Positions 42,769 through 51,063 of a stretch of DNA of 51,919 bases are shown piece by piece. The stretch spans positions 1 to 51,919 of the forward strand of contig CAMFER010000005.1 in assembly GCA_945949485.1 (NCBI GenBank), in the 5' to 3' direction. Both the position numbers and the translations under genes were made by a program. This DNA is from an uncultured Clostridium sp. (GTDB taxonomy: Bacteria; Bacillota; Clostridia; TANB77; CAG-508). The notes under the pieces were generated by a model that did no database searches, had not been told where the DNA came from, and saw only the letters and a program-made list of their open reading frames with translations. The first letter of the stretch is position 1. Each line of letters starts with the position of its first letter.

Positions 42769-42915
42769 CTACAATTAATTTTGTTTATTGTAGCAAAAAA
42801 ATATTAACAAAATATTAACAAAATGCAATTTGTTAAAAAAAAGTTCATAATTCTTTGATAAAATACAAAACATAATAAAATTTGTCGAATAGTAGGGAAG
42901 AATAGAGAGGAAAAA

Positions 42916-43638
42916 ATGTTAGAAAATATAGAATTTAGAGTAAAATATTCAGATGTAAAAGAAGATTTGACAATATCATGGGAAAGTTTAGAAGATATGT
43001 TACAAGAAGCAGCTATATTAGATTATGATCAATATGGATATGGCATAGAGGGTAGAAAACAAAATCATACAGCATTTCTATTACTATATTTAAAGATTAA
43101 TATGATAGAATTGCCTAAATGGAATGAAATGATAACAATTAGAACTTGGTGTAATGAACTAGATAAAATTTATTGTTATAGAAATTATGAGATAATAAAT
43201 AATCAAAAACAAGTTATTGGTACAGCTTTCAATAAATTATTAGTTTATGATTTGGAAAATAAAAGACCTAAGAAAATTGATGAGCAACTATCTAATAATT
43301 TAGAATTATATCATAAGTTCATTTATGATAATCATGCAAATAAATATAATAAAATAGAACATTTAGAAGAACAACAAACAACAAATACCGAGTATTTTAA
43401 AATACAAAAGCATGATATAGATATAAATGGTCATGTAAATAATGTAAAATATATAGATTTTGCACAAAATACAATAGAACCAATAAATAATGCACATAAT
43501 TTAGATGCTTGTTACCAAAAAGAAATTACAGAACTTAATACTATAAAATGTGATACCTATAAAGAAAATAAGGATTGGATAGTAGAAATAAAAAGTAAAG
43601 AAGAAAGCAAGACACATGCAATTATTAAGTTTTACTAG
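42916..43638 (+). CDS. Acyl-ACP thioesterase
   Basis: The 240-residue protein has two hot-dog halves. The N-terminal half has SWESLEDMLQEAAILDYDQYG and WNEMITIRTWCNEL; the C-terminal half has KHDIDINGHVNNVKYIDFAQ, where Asp, Asn and His form the active site of FatA/FatB-type enzymes. It releases free fatty acids from acyl carrier protein. Length matches bacterial acyl-ACP thioesterases. A degenerate TTCAT repeat (42844 and TTGAT at 42855) lies upstream. With oleate hydratase, the MMPL exporter and a TetR regulator nearby, it suggests a fatty-acid handling region. Confidence 0.9.
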   Translation: MLENIEFRVKYSDVKEDLTISWESLEDMLQEAAILDYDQYGYGIEGRKQNHTAFLLLYLKINMIELPKWNEMITIRTWCNELDKIYCYRNYEIINNQKQVIGTAFNKLLVYDLENKRPKKIDEQLSNNLELYHKFIYDNHANKYNKIEHLEEQQTTNTEYFKIQKHDIDINGHVNNVKYIDFAQNTIEPINNAHNLDACYQKEITELNTIKCDTYKENKDWIVEIKSKEESKTHAIIKFY

Positions 43639-43666
43639 AAAGTTTTGAAATTAGAAAAGAGGAAAA

Positions 43667-44200
43667 ATGTATAATAAAAATATAGGTTTTACCACAGGAA
43701 AGTTTGCACCATTGCATAAAGGACATCAACTTTTAATTGAAACAGCATTAAAAGAAATGGATGAAGTTTATGTTGTGGTATATGATACAGATACTATAGA
43801 TATTAATGTAGAAAAAAGAGCGAATAGGATAAAGCAATTATATCCTGATATTCATATTATTTATGCTTATGATAGTCCAAAACAATATGGACTTGATAAA
43901 GAAAGTGTAAAAATTCAGATGAATTATTTGTCAGAATTAATAAAAGATATTCCTGTAACCCATTTTTATAGTAGTGAATTATATGGGGAAAAGGTAGCAG
44001 AATACTTAAATATAGAAAATAGAATGATAGATTTAGAAAGAAAGATGATTCCAGTTAGTTCAAGCCTAATAAGAGAAGATTGTGAAAATAATTCAAAATA
44101 TATGGAAAAATTTGTAGTTTCAGATTTAAAAGGATGTGGAAATAGCTTGTTATTCCTTAATCAAAATAACAAAATAGAGGTGATAAGATGTCAGAAATAA
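43667..44200 (+). CDS. NadR-like nucleotidyltransferase
   Basis: The 177-residue protein begins IGFTTGKFAPLHKGHQLLIE, with the HxGH adenylyltransferase motif, and has HFYSSELYGEKVAEYL and the second motif PVSSSLIRED (ISSTxxR type). This matches the NMN adenylyltransferase domain of NadR-like proteins, which make NAD from NMN or related pyridine mononucleotides. The NadR kinase and DNA-binding domains are absent. It overlaps the TetR gene by 13 nt and follows the thioesterase after 28 nt. The true substrate could be another nucleotide. Confidence 0.8.
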   Translation: MYNKNIGFTTGKFAPLHKGHQLLIETALKEMDEVYVVVYDTDTIDINVEKRANRIKQLYPDIHIIYAYDSPKQYGLDKESVKIQMNYLSELIKDIPVTHFYSSELYGEKVAEYLNIENRMIDLERKMIPVSSSLIREDCENNSKYMEKFVVSDLKGCGNSLLFLNQNNKIEVIRCQK

Positions 44201-44748
44201 CAAAAAAAGCATTAGCTACATCATTAAAGAAATTACTTTCTAAAAAAGAATTATCTAAAATAACAATTACTAATATTACGAAAGATTGTGGAGTTAATAG
44301 ACAGACTTTTTATTATCATTTTAAAGATGTATATGATTTATTAGAATGGATCTATATGAATGAAGTAATACAATCAATGGAGGGAAATGATACATACGAT
44401 ACTTGGCAACAAGGTTTTTTATCTATTTTTGAATATGTGTTAGAAAATAAAGAATTTGTAAAAAATACATATTATTCTATTAGTAGAGATTTCTTTTTAA
44501 GATTTATTTATAAACAAACAACGGTATTACTAATGAATATAATAGATGAAAAGTCAAAGGGAATGAAAGTAAGAAGAGAAAATAAACACTTTATGGCAGA
44601 TTTTTATAAATATGGCTTTGTAGGAATTATGCAAGATTGGATTGAAAGTGGAATGAAAGAAAAACCTGATAATATAATAAAAAAATTAAATAGCATAATA
44701 GAAGGGAATTTTGAAAATGCACTAGAGAAATTAAAATGTAGTAATTGA
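44188..44748 (+). CDS. TetR/AcrR family regulator
   Basis: The 186-residue protein starts KKALATSLKKLLSKKELSKI, then the HTH ITNITKDCGVNRQTFYYHFK, followed by an all-helical ligand domain. The sequence resembles the DhaS-like group of TetR proteins that often act as repressors or activators responding to small ligands. Its ribosome binding site (AGAGGTGATAAG) lies inside the upstream gene, with which it overlaps by 13 nt. A 7-bp palindrome lies before the next gene, oleate hydratase (44806-44828), so oleate hydratase is a candidate target. It ends in TGA, showing TGA is a normal stop here. Confidence 0.88.
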   Translation: MSEITKKALATSLKKLLSKKELSKITITNITKDCGVNRQTFYYHFKDVYDLLEWIYMNEVIQSMEGNDTYDTWQQGFLSIFEYVLENKEFVKNTYYSISRDFFLRFIYKQTTVLLMNIIDEKSKGMKVRRENKHFMADFYKYGFVGIMQDWIESGMKEKPDNIIKKLNSIIEGNFENALEKLKCSN

Positions 44749-44805
44749 ATACTACATTTTTTAATAAGAAACTACTATAAAATCAAAATTTAGACAAAAC
44801 AAGCA

Positions 44806-44828
44806 AAATGTAAAAAAATCATACATTT
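44806..44828. promoter_or_regulatory. Operator-like palindrome before oleate hydratase
   Basis: AAATGTA (44806-44812) and TACATTT (44822-44828) are 7-bp inverted arms with a 9-nt spacer. A plausible promoter, TTGTAA with TATAAT near 44871, lies downstream. A TetR-type repressor from the gene just upstream could bind here. Confidence 0.45.
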
Positions 44829-44904
44829 GGTTTTTATTGTTTATTGTAAAATTTAAAATCTTATTTTTATAATAAGTCATAATAATAATGAAGGAGGAAA
44901 AATT

Positions 44905-46680
44905 ATGTATTATAGTAGTGGAAATTATGAAGCATTTGCTAGACCAAAGAAACCAGAAGGTGTAGAGAGAAAATCTGCCTACATTGTTGGCTCAGGTTTA
45001 GGAGCATTAGCAGCAGCATGTTTTTTAGTTCGTGATGGACAAATGAAAGGTGAGAGAGTTCACATTTTAGAAAAAGATTCAATCCCAGGAGGAGCATGTG
45101 ATGGATACCTTTATGAAAATTTAGGATATGTAATGCGTGGCGGTAGGGAAATGGACAACCATTTTGAATGTATGTGGGATTTATTCCGTTCTATACCATC
45201 AATTGAAACAGAAGGAGTAAGTGTACTAGATGAATATTATTGGTTAAATAAAGAAGATCCAAACTATTCATTAATGAGAGCAACAGTAAATAGAGGAGAA
45301 GATGCTCATACAGATAAAAAATTTGCTTTATCTGATAAAGGTGCAATGGAAATAATGAAATTATTTTTCACACCTGATGAAGAACTATATGATAAAAAAA
45401 TTACAGACTACTTTGATGATGAAGTATTAAATTCAAATTTCTGGTTATATTGGCGTACTATGTTTGCATTTGAAAATTGGCATAGTGCATTAGAAATGAA
45501 ATTATATATTAAGCGTTTCATACACCATGTTGGAGGACTTCCTGACTTTACAGCATTAAGATTTACAAAATATAATCAATATGAATCAATGATACTTCCA
45601 ATGCTTAAATACCTAGAAAGTTTTGGAGTACAATTCCATTATGGAGTAAAAGTTGAGAATATTGAATTTGATATTCAAGAAGATAAAAAACTAGCAAAAA
45701 GAATTGTTATACTTCGTGATGGTACAGAAGATCATATTGATTTATTAGAAGATGACTTAGTATTTATAACAAATGGTGGTTGTGTTGAAAATTCTACATT
45801 AGGTAGTCAAAACGAAGTAGCACCATTTAATACTGAAATTAAACCAGGTGGAGGATGGGATATGTGGCGCAAAATTGCAGCACAAGATCCATCATTTGGA
45901 AACCCAGATAAATTTTGTTATGATCCAGAACAAAGTAACTGGATGAGTGCTACTGTAACAACTTTAGATGATCGTATTCCACCATATATTCAAAAGATTT
46001 GTCAAAGAGATCCATTTACAGGAAAAGTTGTAACAGGAGGAATTGTTACTGTTAAGGACTCAAATTGGTTATTAAGCTGGACATTCAATAGACAACCACA
46101 ATTTAGAAACCAACCAAAAGACCAACTTGTAGGATGGATTTATGGATTATTTAGTGATAAACCAGGTAACTATGTTAAAAAAACAATGAGAGATTGTACA
46201 GGTAAAGAAATATGTATGGAATGGCTATATCACTTAGGAGTTCCAGAGGACCAAATTGAAGATATGGCTGAAAATAGTGCAAACACAATTCCTTGTATGA
46301 TGCCATATATTACAGCATTCTTTATGCCAAGAGCAGCTGGAGATAGACCTTTAGTTGTTCCAGAAGGAAGTTGTAACTTTGCATTTTTAGGACAATTTGC
46401 TGAAACAAAGAGAGATACCATATTTACAACAGAATATTCAATTCGTACAGCAATGGAAGCAGTTTATACTTTATTAGATATAGACCGCGGAGTTCCAGAA
46501 GTTTGGGGAAGTGTATATGATATTCGTGATTTATTAAATGCTACTGTTCAGCTAAGAGATGGAAAATCAATTACAGATATGGATTTAGGACTAAAGGAAA
46601 GAATTGCGTTAAAAGAAGCTATTAAAAAGATAGAAGGAACTGATATAGAGAAACTTCTTAAAGAGTATAAAATAATTTAG
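44905..46680 (+). CDS. ohyA: Oleate hydratase (MCRA family)
   Basis: The 591-residue protein begins with an FAD site, AYIVGSGLGALAAACFLV, followed by EKDSIPGGACDGY and GYVMRGGREMDNHFEC, typical of oleate hydratases. The tail (NCAT-like FLGQFAETKRDTIFTTEYS) is also conserved. The enzyme adds water to the cis-9 double bond of oleic and related acids, giving 10-hydroxy fatty acids, a known detoxification in gut Firmicutes. GGAGG precedes the start. This gene uses more CGT and CGC codons than its neighbours, compatible with high expression or recent transfer. A perfect hairpin follows at 46703. Confidence 0.95.
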   Translation: MYYSSGNYEAFARPKKPEGVERKSAYIVGSGLGALAAACFLVRDGQMKGERVHILEKDSIPGGACDGYLYENLGYVMRGGREMDNHFECMWDLFRSIPSIETEGVSVLDEYYWLNKEDPNYSLMRATVNRGEDAHTDKKFALSDKGAMEIMKLFFTPDEELYDKKITDYFDDEVLNSNFWLYWRTMFAFENWHSALEMKLYIKRFIHHVGGLPDFTALRFTKYNQYESMILPMLKYLESFGVQFHYGVKVENIEFDIQEDKKLAKRIVILRDGTEDHIDLLEDDLVFITNGGCVENSTLGSQNEVAPFNTEIKPGGGWDMWRKIAAQDPSFGNPDKFCYDPEQSNWMSATVTTLDDRIPPYIQKICQRDPFTGKVVTGGIVTVKDSNWLLSWTFNRQPQFRNQPKDQLVGWIYGLFSDKPGNYVKKTMRDCTGKEICMEWLYHLGVPEDQIEDMAENSANTIPCMMPYITAFFMPRAAGDRPLVVPEGSCNFAFLGQFAETKRDTIFTTEYSIRTAMEAVYTLLDIDRGVPEVWGSVYDIRDLLNATVQLRDGKSITDMDLGLKERIALKEAIKKIEGTDIEKLLKEYKII

Positions 46681-46702
46681 TGGAGTGTATTTAATATATA
46701 TA

Positions 46703-46742
46703 ATGATTATAAAAGCAGGGATATACTTGCTTTTATAATCAT
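46703..46742 (+). terminator. Hairpin after oleate hydratase
   Basis: ATGATTATAAAAGCA and TGCTTTTATAATCAT form a perfect 15-bp stem with a 10-nt loop. There is no strong T run after it, so it may stop transcription weakly or protect the mRNA 3' end. Confidence 0.7.
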
Positions 46743-46800
46743 AAATCTAATAATTAGTTATTCATATAAAAAACTAGATATTCAGAAAGAGGTTGGAATA

Positions 46801-47253
46801 GTGAGAAAATTTAATGAAATATGTAAAAGTGTAGAAAATATGGATGTTTTAACTTATAGTGCTGTATTAGCAAAAAAATCATTAGAAATATTACCAGCAT
46901 TAAATGAAATTACAGAAGATGAAATTGATGCAGTAACTATATTTACAACATTTATAATAGGTTCAATAGTAGCAGATGGAAAGATAAAAGAAGAGGAATA
47001 TTTACTACTATATCCAATGCTATATACATTTTTTGGAGATTCAGTAGATTATGAAGATTGTAAAAAGATTGCCAAAGAATTCAAACAAGAAGGAAAAGAA
47101 TTAAAACAATATATTGATTATATTGTAGATATTTTCGGTTTGATTTCAGATGAATTAAAGGAAGATATTATAACAGCATGTTTGTTAATTTGTGCAATAG
47201 ATGGCAATATATCTGCTAAAGAAAAAAATTGGATTAAACAATTAATAGACTAA
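46801..47253 (+). CDS. TerB-like protein
   Basis: The 150-residue helical protein has ITEDEIDAVTIFTTFIIGSI then VADGKIKEEEYLLLYPML, and later CLLICAIDGNISAKEKNWIK. Two DG-containing metal-binding-like helices (VADGKI and AIDGNI) are the mark of TerB-type domains. TerB proteins belong to tellurite and chemical stress systems, but the domain is widespread in unrelated contexts. It starts with GTG behind AAAGAGGTTGG. No other ter genes are nearby, so function is open. Confidence 0.65.
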   Translation: MRKFNEICKSVENMDVLTYSAVLAKKSLEILPALNEITEDEIDAVTIFTTFIIGSIVADGKIKEEEYLLLYPMLYTFFGDSVDYEDCKKIAKEFKQEGKELKQYIDYIVDIFGLISDELKEDIITACLLICAIDGNISAKEKNWIKQLID

Positions 47254-47258
47254 TATTA

Positions 47259-47450
47259 TTCTTGCTAATTGTAGTAAAGCAATTAGCAAGAACATCCCCT
47301 TTTATTTTCAAGAGTTACTAGAAATAGTAACTCTGATATAGTGAAATTAGTAAAGTATAATAGAAAAGTGCTAAATGTAGTGAAACATATTTAGCACCAT
47401 AACAACTTATTGTTAAGGAACTGCTTATAGGAGGGTAGTTCCTTTTTTAA
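47259..47450 (+). ncRNA. Array of five consecutive hairpins
   Basis: Five inverted repeats follow each other in 190 nt. TTCTTGCTAATTG/CAATTAGCAAGAA (47259-47292); AGAGTTACTA/TAGTAACTCT (47311-47334); GTGCTAAAT/ATTTAGCAC (47368-47397); AACAA/TTGTT (47401-47414); AAGGAACT/AGTTCCTT (47415-47444), which ends in a T run like a terminator. The gaps are short, and all stems are perfect or nearly so. It could be a structured RNA ending in a terminator, or stacked terminators left by rearrangement. I do not recognise a known RNA family. Confidence 0.45.
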
Positions 47451-47858
47451 TTTTCTAAACAGAAATATATTTGTTTTTCTAAAAAACGAATACATAAATC
47501 AATGAAATATTTTAAACTAATTTTTCTTCCATCGTAATCTTCACTAAAAATCTCATAAATAACTTTAATATCAGTATTATCTAACATAGTATTTTAAGAT
47601 TTGTCCATTGCAGATCTTACAACTTTATAATTCATAACTTCATTTTTTTCAGCAACTTTTATTATAAGTTCATTCATATCTAATAATAAACTTTTATCAG
47701 AATATGCTAATAAAATAGCATCCTTCAAATAAATTGTTCCTTTAAAATATGAAGTTAAGCCAATTTTTCAAAAAATATCATCGATATCTTTTTCAATTTC
47801 TAAAGTGTCTTTTAGAGTGTCTGCAACTAAATTAATGGCATCTAAAAAAGAAAAATCA
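47447..47858 (-). pseudogene. Spo0A C-terminal-like DNA-binding protein, with two stops
   Basis: The minus strand in one frame reads DAINLVADTLKDTLEI, DDIF, stop, KIGLTSYFKGTIYLKDAILL, NELIIKVAEKNEVMNYKVV, RSAMDKS, stop, NTMLDNTDIKVIYEIFSED. The middle resembles the Spo0A effector domain (sporulation-response helix-turn-helix) that occurs in some accessory genes of gut Clostridia. Stops are TGA at 47768-47770 and TAA at 47594-47596. The 5' end is lost where the integrase fragment begins. It is ordinary decay by substitution. Confidence 0.65.
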
Positions 47859-47860
47859 GT

Positions 47861-48214
47861 TTGTTAAAAGTAAGAGATAAATTAAACCCTAAAACAAAAA
47901 CCCTATTTGTTAGTAGATATGACTTAAAAATGAGTTCTACTGGTATTGAAAAAATCATTAAACGAGCTTATGAAAAAGCTGAAATTGATGATGAAGATTA
48001 TTGTGTTCATACATTAAGACATACTTGTGCTACACTATTATATAGAAACGGTGTAGATATTAGAACAATTCAAGAAATATTAGGATATGTTCAAATTGAT
48101 ACTACAGAAATATATACACATTTGCATGACCAGGAAGTTATGGATGCAATGTTAGATCATCCTTTATCACAATTTAAAATGGCAAATGCAGAGGCATTTT
48201 GGCTTAATTTATAG
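47861..48214 (+). pseudogene. Tyrosine recombinase C-terminal fragment
   Basis: The 117 residues cover only the end of the catalytic domain: HTLRHTCATLLYRNGVDIRTI (His and Arg), then EILGYVQIDTTEIYTH with the Tyr nucleophile. The second catalytic His of LGH is replaced by Tyr (LGY), so even this part is impaired. The core-binding domain and first Arg are missing. The C-terminal LDHPLSQFKMANAEAF is usual for integrases of Clostridial mobile elements, and a small gene commonly follows, as here. It marks the remains of an integrated element. Confidence 0.82.
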
Positions 48215-48232
48215 TAAAGGAGCTGATATATA

Positions 48233-48514
48233 ATGATAGATTATGAAAAGAAATTTGATACAAACAACATTCATTCTGTTGAATTGAATTTATTAGATGG
48301 ACAAGTCGAAATAATTTATGGTAGTGATGCAACAGATGAATTAAAACAAGAAAAGATAGCAATGTTAAAATATACTTATGAACAAGTCTTAGTATCACAG
48401 TCTGAACAAGTAGATTCAAAAGCCAATAATCTTGATAATTTAAGTGGTTTGGGCAAATTATTAAGTAAAGATTTTGGTCAAATTCAGCCAAACAAGAACT
48501 TAAAGGTAATATAG
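48233..48514 (+). CDS. Small protein associated with the integrase relic
   Basis: A 93-residue, acidic, probably helical product starting MIDYEKKFDTNNIHSVELNL, with GSDATDELKQEKIAMLKYTYEQ in the middle. It has a good AAAGGAGCTGAT ribosome binding site. I do not recognise it. It directly follows the integrase fragment by 18 nt and is probably part of the same former mobile element. The frame is intact. Confidence 0.55.
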   Translation: MIDYEKKFDTNNIHSVELNLLDGQVEIIYGSDATDELKQEKIAMLKYTYEQVLVSQSEQVDSKANNLDNLSGLGKLLSKDFGQIQPNKNLKVI

Positions 48515-49228
48515 ATATTTTTATACTATATGTAGCAAAATAAGTAGGGAATAGGGTAATAGGCTATTTTAGAAGGAATTAAATAAAATAGAGATTTTAA
48601 AATAACTTTTTAAAATGAAAATAAAATTTAAAGATATTTTTAATCATTTTAAAATGAATTAAAATAAAAATATTAAAAGTAAAAAATAAAATTTTTATAA
48701 TTAGATTTTAAAAAATTAAATTTTAAAAATTTTGTGCAAAGTTAATTTTGAATATGAATTTTTTAAAAAACGAACATTTGTATAAAAAGTTTGTAAATAA
48801 ATTTTTATATTATAAATTTATAAAATCATTGTATAATAATTATATAATTTTAGATTACTAATCAATAATATAATTTCATATTATAGACACACCAAAATCG
48901 ATTTTAAGACATTTTAATATTTTATCCAACAAGTTGCTTTAAATTTGATGTGTAAGTTTTAAAAGCTAGTCTTTATATATAAAATTAAGTATAAATGCTG
49001 ATTTTCAGGCACCTATTAAAAATGCTGAAAAATGGCTAAAAAAACGACGCATGAGAATCGATTTTAAGCCGCTTTTTAAAATTAGACATATAGTTAAAAT
49101 AAGGCAAAATACTGAAATATAAGGATTTGCGAATTTTTGAAAAAATAATCTAAACTTATATAATTTTTTTATAAATTATTAAGTTACAATAATGAAAAAA
49201 AATCTAACCAGGAATAATATAAAAAAAT
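48515..49228. repeat. Noncoding AT-rich region with two decayed repeat 5' halves
   Basis: About 700 bases without any gene. The first 350 are simple AT-rich sequence. From 48894 there are two motifs of the form AATCGATTTTAAG (48896-48908 and 49056-49068), the same as in the 5' half of repeat copies A and C. They are spaced about 160 and 183 nt from the next one (49239), about one repeat length. The second is followed by CTTTTTAAAATTAGACATATAG, which aligns loosely with the next copy. They look like worn-out copies in a tandem array. Confidence 0.55.
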
Positions 49229-49400
49229 GAAGCTCCAGAATCGATTTTAAGAGCTTTTTATAAGAGAGTAATATAGTTTGTTGTTGTAATATTAGGCTGA
49301 AATAGGCTTTGCTAAAGGAATAGCGGGATTTTGGAGGGAGGACCATTTTGCATGGTTTTATATTTTACTCCTATTCCTTTTTGCACAAAACTTTGATAAT
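49229..49400. repeat. Structured repeat, copy C (172 nt)
   Basis: Full-length relative of copy A: begins GAAGCTCCAGAATCGATTT and ends CAAAACTTTGATAAT. AAGCTC/GAGCTT form a 5' hairpin. AAAGGAATAG (49314-49323) and CTATTCCTTT (49371-49380) form an outer stem. The inner hairpin is ACCAT/ATGGT, whereas copies A and B have GTACTT/AAGTAC at that position, so the stem is kept while its bases differ. It lies directly upstream of the DUF4143 ATPase gene. Confidence 0.8.
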
Positions 49401-49495
49401 GGACAGGTTTTTTGTACCTTATATCGTAATTTTTTTATTTATTGTATTATTTTTAAAGATATGTTTATAATATTATTACGAATTATTTTAAAAAA

Positions 49496-49524
49496 TTGAC
49501 TTTTTCGGAATAGAATAATATAAT
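49496..49524 (+). promoter_or_regulatory. Promoter of the DUF4143 ATPase gene
   Basis: TTGACT (49496-49501), 17 nt, TATAAT (49519-49524). The start codon lies 20 nt after the -10 box, so the leader is short. Confidence 0.75.
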
Positions 49525-49543
49525 AATAATAGAGGTGATTGTA

Positions 49544-50734
49544 TTGAAACTTATAAAAAGAAATAATTATTTAAAAAAGTTAATTAATGTTATAGGAACT
49601 CCAGATATTAAAGTATTAACTGGAATTAGACGTAGTGGAAAATCAAAATTATTAGAAGCTTTTAAAAATTATGTAGCTGAAAATATAAAAGATGTAAATA
49701 TAATTCATATAAATTTTAATATTCCAATATTTGAGAACTTGATGGAGTACCATAATTTATATAATTATATAGAAGAACATTATATAGATAATAAAAAGAA
49801 TTTTTTAATGATTGATGAAATTCAAATGTGTGATGGATTTGAAAAAGCTATAAATGGCTTACATACTTTAGAAAAATATGATATTTATATTACAGGATCA
49901 AATGCTTTTCTAATGAGTAGTGATTTAGCAACATTGTTTACAGGAAGAACTTTTTGTATTGATGTATATCCCTTCTCCTTTAAAGAATATTTAGAATATT
50001 ATCAATATAGTAATATTCAAGATGCTTTTGATAATTTTGTCAAAGAAGGTGGAATGTCAGGTTCATATTTATATAAAACACAAAAAGAAAAATATGATTA
50101 TATTTCAGATGTTTATAATACTTTAATAGTGAGAGATATAAACCAAAAATATAAAATAAGGAATATAGATGTTCTTAACAATTTAAATAATTATTTGATG
50201 GATAATATTTCAAATCTTACCTCATCAAATAATATAACAAATGTACTTAATAGTAATAATGTAGCTATTACGGATAAAACTATAAGTAACTACATTAAGT
50301 ACCTATGCAATGCTTTTGCATTTTATAAAATTACAAGATACGATATAAGAGGAAAGAAATTGTTAAGCACACAAGACAAATTTTATCTTTCAGATCATGC
50401 ATTTAGATATGCTTTATTGGGAACAACTAATATGGATTATGGTAGAATATATGAAAATATTGTTGCAATAGAATTATTACGTAGAGGATATGAAATATAT
50501 GTTGGTACCTTGTATAATAAAGAGATAGATTTTGTAGCAACAAGAAGAAACGAAAAAATATATATTCAAGTATCTGATAATATTTCTGACGAAAATACAT
50601 TACAAAGAGAAGTAAAACCATTATTAGAAATAAAAGATGCATATCCAAAAATCATAATTGCAAGAACAAGACATGATTTATATCAATACGAAGGAATACA
50701 AATTTATGACATTGCAAATTGGCTGGCAGAATAA
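49544..50734 (+). CDS. AAA+ ATPase with C-terminal DUF4143 domain
   Basis: The start is TTG 49544 with GAGGTGA 6 nt upstream; an in-frame GTG at 49535 is inside the ribosome binding site. The 396-residue protein has the P-loop TGIRRSGKSKLLEAF (about 25-39), Walker B NFLMIDEIQM, a sensor-like YITGSNAFLMSSDLA and the C-terminal DUF4143 domain with a nuclease-like strand (YENIVAIELLRRGYEI, then KEIDFVATRRNEKIYIQV, the E-xxD-x motif of PD-(D/E)XK folds). These proteins are frequent single-gene accessory elements in gut bacteria; their biology is unknown. A structured repeat sits directly upstream. Confidence 0.9.
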   Translation: MKLIKRNNYLKKLINVIGTPDIKVLTGIRRSGKSKLLEAFKNYVAENIKDVNIIHINFNIPIFENLMEYHNLYNYIEEHYIDNKKNFLMIDEIQMCDGFEKAINGLHTLEKYDIYITGSNAFLMSSDLATLFTGRTFCIDVYPFSFKEYLEYYQYSNIQDAFDNFVKEGGMSGSYLYKTQKEKYDYISDVYNTLIVRDINQKYKIRNIDVLNNLNNYLMDNISNLTSSNNITNVLNSNNVAITDKTISNYIKYLCNAFAFYKITRYDIRGKKLLSTQDKFYLSDHAFRYALLGTTNMDYGRIYENIVAIELLRRGYEIYVGTLYNKEIDFVATRRNEKIYIQVSDNISDENTLQREVKPLLEIKDAYPKIIIARTRHDLYQYEGIQIYDIANWLAE

Positions 50735-50900
50735 ATTATTAAGAAAAATAGTAATTTATCGCTTAAAATAGATTACGAAAGTTTATAAATATTATAGACA
50801 AATTTCAAATAATATTGTAGAATAATTGTCATAGGAAATGATGATAAACAGATGTGGTTTTGCCACCTAATTTTTACGAAATATCGTAGGAGAGGTGGTG

Positions 50901-51020
50901 ATGTTTATGGTTAAAGTGATACTATTTTTTATAATATCCTTGATGTTATCTTTAACATTAAACGTTGCCTTGACAGCAGTTCTGTATAAGAACTGGGTTG
51001 ATAAGCAACTACATAAATAA
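50901..51020 (+). CDS. 39-residue hydrophobic peptide, type I toxin-like
   Basis: From ATG 50901 (or ATG 50907) the product is a short tail, one membrane helix (VILFFIISLMLSLTLNVALT) and a hydrophilic end (YKNWVDKQLHK). AGGAGAGGTGGTG precedes the start. Single-helix peptides of this size followed by a strong terminator are typical of type I toxins or small membrane regulators. The antisense RNA expected for a type I system would lie in the region of the terminator and right repeat; I cannot demonstrate it. It may instead be a small regulatory peptide. Confidence 0.6.
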   Translation: MFMVKVILFFIISLMLSLTLNVALTAVLYKNWVDKQLHK

Positions 51021-51023
51021 AAA

Positions 51024-51063
51024 AGCTCACATCTGTACTTTGCTAGGTAGATGTGAGTTTTCT
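51024..51063 (+). terminator. Terminator of the membrane peptide gene
   Basis: CTCACATCT (51026-51034) and AGATGTGAG (51049-51057) followed by a T run, with A runs before it. Confidence 0.85.
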
